This document shows positions 1-4,954 of a stretch of DNA of 6,702 bases, one piece after another. The first letter of the stretch is position 1; every line of letters begins with the position of its first letter. The stretch is from positions 1-6,702 of the forward strand of contig CAUBGU010000078.1 of NCBI GenBank assembly GCA_958435545.1, written 5' to 3'. The translations under genes were made by a program, and so were the position numbers. The notes beneath the pieces are model-generated. The model saw only the letters and a program-made list of their open reading frames with translations. It ran no database searches and was not told where the DNA came from. Origin of the DNA: an uncultured Collinsella sp. GTDB taxonomy: Bacteria; Actinomycetota; Coriobacteriia; Coriobacteriales; Coriobacteriaceae.

Positions 1-102
1 GGGATACTTTAGCACAGTGGAGCGCCAGGCGCGACCGCATCACGGTAAAACTCGACTGCGCCGCTATGATTTACAGGATGGTTACATGGGGGAGAGGTGA
101 CC

Positions 103-177
103 TTACTCCTCAGGCAAATCCAAATCTGCGAGCGAAGGCATGAGGTTCTCTAGGCGCTTGAGCTCTTCGTCGCAAAT
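103..177 (-). CDS. Possible very small ORF just after the antiporter (24 aa)
   Basis: A perfect AGGAGG (184-189, minus strand) lies just past the antiporter stop. Six bases after it is the codon ATT, which opens a frame of 24 residues ending in TAA. The peptide is acidic and helix-like (Cys-Asp-Glu-Glu-Leu-Lys-Arg-Leu-Glu near the start, Leu-Pro-Glu-Glu at the end) and its codons look like coding sequence. ATT is a very rare start. A TTG two bases further on has better spacing (8 bases) but opens a different 21-codon, Arg-rich frame. The frame could be a small peptide gene, a decayed gene whose ATG became ATT, or chance. The AGGAGG also lies beside a motif that recurs after two other genes here, which argues for a non-coding role. 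Function unknown. Confidence 0.2.
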   Translation of the reverse strand: MCDEELKRLENLMPSLADLDLPEE

Positions 178-188
178 TAGCTACCTCC
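171..188 (-). repeat. Post-stop motif, copy 1 (AGCTAATTTGCG)
   Basis: Read on the minus strand, GGAGGTAGCTAATTTGCG begins 7 bases after the antiporter stop codon. The 12 bases AGCTAATTTGCG (171-182) are identical to 3166-3177, which lies just after the flippase gene in the same relation to its stop. Ten bases (GGTAGCTAAT) are also shared with 2901-2910, after the phosphoesterase gene. What it does is unknown. Confidence 0.5.
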
Positions 189-194
189 TGCTCA

Positions 195-1796
195 CTACGA
201 TGCCAGTGTGGCGATGACGGCTTCGTCGCCGGCGTATATGAGGGTGTTGCCGTCTGGGATGATCGTTTGGCCGTCGCGCTTGAGCATCACCACAATAAAC
301 GGATGCTTGCCTTGCGGCACATCGCGCAGGCGCTGGCCGGCCAGGCGACCGTGGGGCGTCACGGTGACCTCGCGCAGCGTAACCTCGGCACGCTCTTCGA
401 ACGTTGGGGCGGCCATCACCAGCAGATCGCCTTCCTGGATCACGGTGTCGCCATTGGGCAGTACCGGGTGCGCCCCGTCGCGCAGCACCAGGACCACGAG
501 CATGTCGGTGGCGCTGCCAATGTCCGCGAGCGAGCGTCCGGCAAACGGATGTCCAGCGCCCACCTTGAGCTTTACAAACGACATGCCGTCCTCGTCGCGG
601 TAGTCGTTAAAGGTGCGGCGTACGTCGCCTGCCGCATCGATCATGTCGAGCTTTTTCGCCACCGCCGGCAGCAGCGAGCCCTGCACCACGATGCTCGACA
701 CGGCAATCACAAACACCAGGTCAAATAGGTCGTGTCCGCCGGGAACGCCGGCTACCACGGCAAAGAGACTAAAGACGACCGAAGCTGCTCCGCGCAGACC
801 CGCCCAGCTTACGAGCGCGACCTGGCGAGGGTTCGTCCTAAACGGCGCCAGGAGCATGCCCACGGCGATGGGGCGGCTCACGAAGAGCATGAACGCCATG
901 AGCGCCAGGCCCGGCAGCAGCATCTGTGGCAGGCGCGCGGGCGTCACGAGCAGGCCGAGCAAGAAGAAGATCGTCATCTCTGCCATCTCGGTGAGGGTGT
1001 CAAAGAAGTGCGCCATCTCGACTTTGCCGGTGATGTCGCTGGCACCCAGCACAATGCCGGCCAGGTATACAGCCAAAAAGCCGTTGCCGCCCAGGTAGCT
1101 CGGCAGCGCGTAGGCGACGATGGCTACGGCGAACAAAAAGATGGTCTGCGCGCCCTCGGCCGTTGCGTGCGCGCGTTCAATCAGGCGGCCCGCCGCCCAG
1201 CCGATGGCAAGGCCCAGGCCCACGCCCAGGATAATCTGCTTGGCCAGCAGTGCGGGAATGTTGATGTCGCCGCCGGCCGCGAGTGTAGCGAGCACGGCGG
1301 TGAGCATGTAGGCGACGGGGTCGTTGGAGCCCGATTCGACCTCGAGCAGCGAGTCGGTGCCGCCCTTCAGCGAAAGGCTGTGCTCGCGCAGCACGCTAAA
1401 GACGCTGGCCGCATCGGTGGATGCTACGACCGAGCCCAGCAGTAGGCCGCCGATCCAGTCGAAGCCCAGCACAAAATGCGCGAACACGCCGGTGATGCCA
1501 GCGGTGATGACGACGCCGAGCGTGCTCAGCAGCACCGCGGGCACGGCGACAGGTTTGGCACGGTCGATGTTGGTGTTAAAGCCGCCGTAGAACATGATGA
1601 ACAGCAGCGCCGTACTGCAGACGGTTTCGGTGAGCGCATAGTCGCTAAAGTCGATATGCGCCGGACCGTTGACGCCCAGCAGCATGCCGAGTGCGATAAA
1701 GATAAGCAAGGTGGGGAAGGGGAGCTTTTTGCCGACGGGTTTGATGGTCAGGCACAGAATAATGACGAGGCCGATAAAGAGAAGGATCTGGTTCAT
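195..1796 (-). CDS. nhaP2: Cation (K+ or Na+)/proton antiporter, NhaP2/CvrA type, with tandem C-terminal TrkA_C domains
   Basis: This is an inner-membrane CPA1-family antiporter that exchanges cytoplasmic K+ or Na+ for protons and so serves pH, volume and potassium balance. Residues 1-385 are almost wholly hydrophobic, with about 12 helices. Family signatures are visible: Ser-Thr-Asp at 126-128, Glu-Ser-Gly-Ser-Asn-Asp-Pro at 154-160 (Asn-Asp in the expected transport site) and Gly-Leu-Arg-Gly-Ala at 333-337. After a charged linker (386-405) come two similar soluble units, about 406-463 and 473-531. Each contains Pro-x-Gly and closes with Gly-Asp and a beta strand, as in TrkA_C (RCK_C) ligand-sensing domains. 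There is no nucleotide-binding RCK_N domain. At 533 residues it is slightly shorter than E. coli CvrA. The ATG start has AGGAG 12 bases upstream (1809-1813), rather far, but the N-terminus is typical. The family is secure; the ion is not. Control by a ligand such as c-di-AMP is only inference from the TrkA_C domains. Confidence 0.93.
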   Translation of the reverse strand: MNQILLFIGLVIILCLTIKPVGKKLPFPTLLIFIALGMLLGVNGPAHIDFSDYALTETVCSTALLFIMFYGGFNTNIDRAKPVAVPAVLLSTLGVVITAGITGVFAHFVLGFDWIGGLLLGSVVASTDAASVFSVLREHSLSLKGGTDSLLEVESGSNDPVAYMLTAVLATLAAGGDINIPALLAKQIILGVGLGLAIGWAAGRLIERAHATAEGAQTIFLFAVAIVAYALPSYLGGNGFLAVYLAGIVLGASDITGKVEMAHFFDTLTEMAEMTIFFLLGLLVTPARLPQMLLPGLALMAFMLFVSRPIAVGMLLAPFRTNPRQVALVSWAGLRGAASVVFSLFAVVAGVPGGHDLFDLVFVIAVSSIVVQGSLLPAVAKKLDMIDAAGDVRRTFNDYRDEDGMSFVKLKVGAGHPFAGRSLADIGSATDMLVVLVLRDGAHPVLPNGDTVIQEGDLLVMAAPTFEERAEVTLREVTVTPHGRLAGQRLRDVPQGKHPFIVVMLKRDGQTIIPDGNTLIYAGDEAVIATLAS

Positions 1797-1945
1797 GGAT
1801 GGTGTCCGCTCCTGGGTGGTTGGCGTGGCACGGTCAGTTGTCTGTGGTTATTTGTACCCAAAGATGGTGGGTTTATGGGGTTGGATTGCGGGCGTGCGCG
1901 ATATCGTCATAGACGGCTGCCGTCTTTGCCTCTGCTCGGAAACCC

Positions 1946-1974
1946 TTTCCAGCTTTATTGCAACGGAGTACAAT
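1946..1974 (+). promoter_or_regulatory. Sigma-70-type promoter for the phosphoesterase gene
   Basis: The -10 box TACAAT (1969-1974) matches the consensus at 5 of 6 positions. The -35 box TTTCCA (1946-1951) matches at 4 of 6, with a 17-base spacer. Transcription would begin near 1980, giving a leader of about 70 bases that holds two dyads and a hairpin. I found no equally good promoter for the divergent antiporter gene. Confidence 0.55.
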
Positions 1975-1985
1975 GGGTAACGTTT

Positions 1986-1999
1986 AAGTTCAACTTGAA
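1986..1999. promoter_or_regulatory. Overlapping dyads at the predicted transcription start; possible operator
   Basis: AAGTTCAACTT (1986-1996) and TTCAACTTGAA (1989-1999) are both perfect short palindromes and overlap by eight bases. They lie just downstream of the predicted transcription start, a usual place for a repressor. The half-site GTTCAA also occurs in the larger dyad at 4834-4850. Such short AT-rich dyads can arise by chance. Confidence 0.25.
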
Positions 2000-2006
2000 G
2001 TTTTAG

Positions 2007-2031
2007 TTGCGGCACCGGGCTTCGGCCGCAA
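2007..2031 (+). promoter_or_regulatory. Leader hairpin directly upstream of the ribosome binding site
   Basis: TTGCGGC (2007-2013) pairs perfectly with GCCGCAA (2025-2031) around an 11-base loop. The stem ends three bases before the AAGGAG (2035-2040) that serves the phosphoesterase start. No T tract follows on either strand, so it is not a simple intrinsic terminator. It may affect translation or mRNA stability. Confidence 0.4.
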
Positions 2032-2049
2032 TGCAAGGAGAGGCGTACC

Positions 2050-2889
2050 ATGGCGATCTATGTGACATCTGATGCTCACGGGCACGTGCGTGCGCTTGAC
2101 GAGGCCCTGTCTAAGATCTCGTTGACGTCCGACGACACGCTGTACGTGCTGGGCGACATGATCGATCGCGGGCCCGATCCGGTCGGCGTTATTAAGCTCG
2201 TGCGCTCGCTGCCCAACGCCCACGTGCTCAAGGGTAATCACGAGCAGATCATGCTCGATGCCATCATTGGTCAGGATCCGCTCGATGCCGAGACCTGGGA
2301 TATCAACGGTGGCTGGACGACGCGCGAGCAGCTCAACGACATGGAATTTGAGGCATACGAGGAGCTCGTGCGATGGATGGCCGCGCTGCCGCTCTACGCG
2401 GTGGTCGAGACCGAGGAGCGCCCGTATCTGCTGGTACATGCTGGAATCGAGATGAAGGCGGCGCGCGCGTTTTTGCTTGAGCATGGCGTCGATTGTGCCG
2501 ATGGCGTTGGAGCGGTGGGTGCCGATCGCGAGCTGCTGCAGCAGATGCTCGCGGTACAGTCGTCCGATGACCTGCTGTGGATTCGTCACGGCTATTGGGA
2601 TGTGCCGACCGGGCTGCTTTCTACCGAGGGTAAGGGCCCGGTCGTTGTGAGCGGTCACACGCCAACGGTGTCGCTCGGGCGTTATTGCGAGGTCGGTGGT
2701 CTTGCGGGGCTCGACGAGGAGTCGGGCCGCGGGCAGATCGTGCGCCTGGGCGGCGAGGATGCCGCCGGTGTGCCCGATCGCATCGACATCGACTGCGCTG
2801 CCGCCACCGGCTCCGAGTTCGGTCGCGTGGGCATCCTGCGGCTCGATGATGGGGCGGAGTTCTACGCGAACATCAACCCGGGCGAATAA
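2050..2889 (+). CDS. PPP-type metallophosphoesterase (calcineurin-like; Ser/Thr phosphatase or ApaH/PrpE relative)
   Basis: This is a soluble two-metal phosphoesterase of 279 residues. All family blocks are present in order: Asp8-x-His10 (a DAHGH variant of the usual D-x-HG), Gly35-Asp36 with Asp39-Arg40-Gly41, Gly62-Asn63-His64-Glu65, His130 in Val-His-Ala-Gly, and Gly202-His203-Thr204-Pro205. Near the C-terminus, Ile-Asp-Ile-Asp-Cys (245-249) matches the conserved strand usually written IDIDTG. These supply the metal ligands and the catalytic Asp-His pair. The family includes bacterial protein phosphatases (PrpA, PrpB), PrpE and the diadenosine tetraphosphatase ApaH, so the substrate cannot be fixed from sequence. 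The ATG has AAGGAG nine bases upstream, and a promoter lies about 75 bases before it. No signal peptide or membrane segment is visible. It is a single-gene unit, converging with the flippase gene. Confidence 0.9.
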   Translation: MAIYVTSDAHGHVRALDEALSKISLTSDDTLYVLGDMIDRGPDPVGVIKLVRSLPNAHVLKGNHEQIMLDAIIGQDPLDAETWDINGGWTTREQLNDMEFEAYEELVRWMAALPLYAVVETEERPYLLVHAGIEMKAARAFLLEHGVDCADGVGAVGADRELLQQMLAVQSSDDLLWIRHGYWDVPTGLLSTEGKGPVVVSGHTPTVSLGRYCEVGGLAGLDEESGRGQIVRLGGEDAAGVPDRIDIDCAAATGSEFGRVGILRLDDGAEFYANINPGE

Positions 2890-2898
2890 TCGGTGCAA

Positions 2899-2913
2899 GG
2901 GGTAGCTAATATG
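2899..2913 (+). repeat. Post-stop motif, copy 2 (GGTAGCTAATATG)
   Basis: GGGGTAGCTAATATG begins 10 bases after the phosphoesterase stop, on the coding strand. It shares GGTAGCTAAT with copy 1 and AGCTAAT with copy 3. As in the other copies, a purine-rich, Shine-Dalgarno-like stretch stands about eight bases before an NTG triplet. Here the ATG opens only five codons before TGA, so coding is unlikely. Confidence 0.45.
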
Positions 2914-2957
2914 GGAAGGGTTTTTTGACTACTTTTGCCCTTCTGTCCGCAAATTGA
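2904..2957. repeat. Imperfect inverted repeat after the phosphoesterase gene
   Basis: The left arm AGCTAATATGGGAAGGG (2904-2920) is loosely complementary to the right arm CCCTTCTGTCCGCAAATTGA (2938-2957). The best core is GAAGGG (2915-2920) with CCCTTC (2938-2943). The 17-base loop starts with six T. The arms include the post-stop motif, so this may be a full copy of an element of which the other two motif copies are single arms. No T tract follows the stem, so it is not a classic terminator. Confidence 0.4.
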
Positions 2958-3000
2958 TTTCTCTGGGACGGGATTAAATAATCATTTGGCTGCCCGCCGG

Positions 3001-3123
3001 CTAAGTGAGTAGACTTTTTTGGAAATGCCGAGCACCCAACATATTTGCCTCAATAAAACCGCAGGTCACAGACTTGTGCTCTGTCGGTGTGGTCCGCGAT
3101 TCGGTAAAAGTCTACTCACTTAG
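3001..3123. repeat. Palindromic element with 18-bp perfect inverted ends (MITE-like or structured RNA)
   Basis: CTAAGTGAGTAGACTTTT (3001-3018) is the exact reverse complement of 3106-3123. The 87-base interior has more complementary blocks in nested order: CCGA 3028-3031 with TCGG 3101-3104, CACC 3033-3036 with GGTG 3086-3089, and ACAGA 3068-3072 with TCTGT 3080-3084. A single-stranded copy would therefore fold into one long, interrupted hairpin. No open frame of useful length lies inside. Four T follow the right arm, too few to make a firm terminator call. I see no clear target-site duplication. It could be a small non-autonomous mobile element, a structured RNA, or a two-way transcription barrier between converging genes. 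Confidence 0.6.
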
Positions 3124-3164
3124 TTTTGCGTGTCCGCAACGAGACTCCAGCCGGGGTGATTCCA

Positions 3165-3183
3165 CCGCAAATTAGCTTCTCCC
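3165..3183 (-). repeat. Post-stop motif, copy 3 (AGCTAATTTGCGG)
   Basis: On the minus strand GGGAGAAGCTAATTTGCGG begins 11 bases after the flippase stop. Its 12 bases AGCTAATTTGCG are identical to copy 1. On the plus strand, 3165-3181 resembles 2947-2963 (CCGCAAATT, three differing bases, then TTCTC), so two similar direct copies flank the palindromic element between them. Confidence 0.5.
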
Positions 3184-3193
3184 ATCGCCGCAA

Positions 3194-4774
3194 TTAGGCG
3201 CCGTACGGATTCCGGTCCCTCTCTATGCGTTGGCGGATGTGGGCGTACTCGATAATCAACAGTACCAGCAGTAGGACCATGATGGCCAGGTAGCTCACGA
3301 CGGCGCCCATCAGGCCGAGCAGATTGATCAGAATCACCGGGAGCACCACGCTCACGGCAAAGCAGATCAGGTAGATCTTGGTGACGTCTCCAGCGTGGCG
3401 CAGCACCGTGATGATGGCGTAGATAAAGTCGATGGCCGCGGTGACGCCGCCGGCGACGACCATCAGCAGCGCCAGCGTACGGTAGCGTTCAAAGCTGAGA
3501 CCGTACATAAAGCTCATGAGGGGAATACCGGGACCTGCCATAAATGCGGCGCACACGCCGGTGATGACCACGATCAGCGCCATAACGGCAACAATAATCA
3601 GGTCAAAGCGACGACGCTTGCGAGGATTAGCCCAAATGCTCGACAAGCGCAGGAGCTGCGGTTTATAGACAAATCCAATGCTCAACAGAATAGCCTGAGC
3701 TGGAAAAAACAGGGCATTAAAGTACAACTGGTATTTGTAGGCCAGTGTTCCTTCCATCACAAACTTGGGCATGCTCTCGATAAGATTGAACAGGAATAGC
3801 GCGCCAAAGAGCGGGGCGCACTGGATAAACAGGTGGCCAGCCTCGCGCAGGCTCATGCGGCGTGATTTTTCGGTCTCGAGCAGGGCGAGCGGCGCGGTGA
3901 CCAGCACGAGCGAGGCGATCGCGGCGATGCCCATGGCCATGGCCGCGATGGGCATGCTGCGCGTGAGGAACAGTGCCACGCTAAAGACCGCGATGACGCC
4001 GACGGAGCGTAGCGTTTGGCTCATGCCAGCCAGGTAGAGCTTGTCGGCCTGCTGCAGGCGGCCTTCGTACACGTCGGCGACGCCGTCGATGACCTTATAC
4101 AGGTAGACGCCCAGGCCGATCGTCGCCATCTGCGCGTCATAGCCGCGGGCGCTGCTGTACATGAGGCCGCAGCCTAGGGCGAGCGCTCCGCAGATCCAAC
4201 GATTGAGCTGGTAGGAGGCGAAGGACGTCTTTTCGTCGATGTCCGAGACCTGGAAATTGCGCACGCCGTAGTTGCATGCGATCATGATGAGCGTGCCGGT
4301 GACGAAGGCGATGGAGAATTTGCCTGCTTCTTCGGCGCCCACGAGCTGTGTGGACACGATGGTGAGCAGCGGAAACGCCAAGCCCCACACGGCGGTGCCG
4401 AGGGTGTTCCAAAGGTAATCGCGGCGGGTGGCGTGCTCCTCGTATTCCGCTTCCTGCATGGAGAAGCCGCCGCCGTAGACGGCGCCGAGCAGACGGTTCC
4501 ACCAAGCGTTGACCATGCGGCGGACGGGGCCGGGCTCCCGATCGTGTTCGCGCCGGCGACGTGTGGCTTGGCTGCTATCGGGCCCGCCGGCGTTGCGCTG
4601 ACTCAGCTCTTGGATGCGTGCGAGTTCCTCGGCAGTGTGCGAGGCAGGGAAGAGGCCGTTCTCGATGCGGCCGCCCTGGGCCTTCGCGGCGCCGTCTCTC
4701 GATGCAGCGGGGTTGGAGACGCCGTTGCGGCGGGCGATGGCGCGGCGAATGCTATCGAGGGGCGTGATGCTCAA
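3194..4774 (-). CDS. Polysaccharide/lipid-linked glycan flippase, Wzx-like (MOP superfamily), with long hydrophilic N-terminal extension
   Basis: This 526-residue integral membrane protein resembles the Wzx and lipopolysaccharide-biosynthesis transporters that move lipid-linked sugar units across the membrane. From residue 120 to about 510 I count roughly 12 hydrophobic segments separated by short basic loops (for example Lys-Arg-Arg-Arg at 386-389). That number and spacing fit the MOP fold. Residues 1-115 are unusual: hydrophilic, Arg-, Ala- and Glu-rich, probably cytoplasmic and partly disordered, and unlike any domain I know. The start is TTG (4772-4774) with AAAGGA seven bases upstream (4782-4787). 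The next Met, at residue 87, has no close ribosome binding site, and GC-biased codons run through the extension, so it is probably translated. A minus-strand -10 box, TATACT (4803-4808), lies close upstream with a poor -35. No glycosyltransferase or polymerase gene is nearby, so the glycan is unknown. Confidence 0.8.
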   Translation of the reverse strand: MSITPLDSIRRAIARRNGVSNPAASRDGAAKAQGGRIENGLFPASHTAEELARIQELSQRNAGGPDSSQATRRRREHDREPGPVRRMVNAWWNRLLGAVYGGGFSMQEAEYEEHATRRDYLWNTLGTAVWGLAFPLLTIVSTQLVGAEEAGKFSIAFVTGTLIMIACNYGVRNFQVSDIDEKTSFASYQLNRWICGALALGCGLMYSSARGYDAQMATIGLGVYLYKVIDGVADVYEGRLQQADKLYLAGMSQTLRSVGVIAVFSVALFLTRSMPIAAMAMGIAAIASLVLVTAPLALLETEKSRRMSLREAGHLFIQCAPLFGALFLFNLIESMPKFVMEGTLAYKYQLYFNALFFPAQAILLSIGFVYKPQLLRLSSIWANPRKRRRFDLIIVAVMALIVVITGVCAAFMAGPGIPLMSFMYGLSFERYRTLALLMVVAGGVTAAIDFIYAIITVLRHAGDVTKIYLICFAVSVVLPVILINLLGLMGAVVSYLAIMVLLLVLLIIEYAHIRQRIERDRNPYGA

Positions 4775-4802
4775 AGCGGAGTCCTTTCTATTGCTGCGCT
4801 TT

Positions 4803-4808
4803 AGTATA
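4803..4808 (-). promoter_or_regulatory. Possible -10 box for the flippase gene
   Basis: On the minus strand TATACT matches the TATAAT consensus at 5 of 6 positions and lies 28 bases before the TTG start. At 17 bases further upstream the sequence is ACACGA, a poor -35, so the promoter would be weak or activator-dependent. Confidence 0.3.
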
Positions 4809-4833
4809 GACGCGACGGTGTTCGTTCGTGTTT

Positions 4834-4850
4834 TTGAACGGATTGTTCAA
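4834..4850. promoter_or_regulatory. Perfect dyad TTGAAC-N5-GTTCAA between divergent genes; operator candidate
   Basis: TTGAAC (4834-4839) and GTTCAA (4845-4850) are exact inverse half-sites around a 5-base spacer. An extra inverse half-site, CGTTC (4823-4827), can pair with GAACG (4836-4840). The site lies about 105 bases before the lactate permease start and 60 before the flippase start, so a bound regulator could affect either. It does not match the LldR/PdhR operator pattern I know. No regulator gene is in the window. Confidence 0.35.
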
Positions 4851-4954
4851 TAATTTCGGCGGGCGGCTGTAATTTGTCGGTAAACGTGCGGTATCCTGTT
4901 GAAGTTTTGTGACACCCCCGATGCCGCCCACGCGGTACCAAGGAGCTTCTACCT

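Larger units (their letters stand above)
1..194. other. Edge stretch without a confident gene
   Basis: This stretch lies past the 3' end of the antiporter gene. Two plus-strand frames are open from the window edge. One runs from base 2 to a TGA at 98-100 (32 residues, rich in Arg and Tyr near its end). The other runs from base 3 to a TGA at 141-143 (46 residues). They overlap, so at most one can be the tail of a gene that begins outside the window. I do not recognise either, and the first uses codons (CGA, TTA, AGG) that the neighbouring genes use little. On the minus strand there is a possible 24-codon reading frame, listed separately. I see no terminator hairpin with a T tract for the antiporter transcript. 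Confidence 0.4.

Noticed and set aside
1..40. Start of a minus-strand gene at the ATG 38-40
   Set aside because: No ribosome binding site stands upstream and only 13 codons are visible before the edge.
732..1445. Plus-strand open frame of 237 codons within the antiporter gene
   Set aside because: An antisense shadow of a clear membrane protein gene: low-complexity, charged, with no family resemblance.
1990..2898. Minus-strand open frame of 302 codons covering the whole phosphoesterase gene
   Set aside because: It is longer than the real gene but Arg/His-rich with no recognisable motif. The plus strand carries every catalytic motif of a phosphoesterase plus a ribosome binding site. Long antisense frames are expected in GC-rich DNA.
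2915..2943. Rho-independent terminator for the phosphoesterase gene (G/C arms with T6)
   Set aside because: The T6 is inside the loop, not after the stem, and the stem core is only 6 bp. Kept only as an imperfect inverted repeat.
3001..3123. CRISPR array or attachment site reading of the repeated blocks
   Set aside because: The repeats are one inverted pair, not regularly spaced direct repeats, and there is no integrase, tRNA end or cas gene nearby.
4874..4897. Promoter TTGTCG / TATCCT before the lactate permease
   Set aside because: The spacer is only 12 bases, too short for a sigma-70 promoter. TATCCT alone may be a -10, but I cannot pair it with a good -35.
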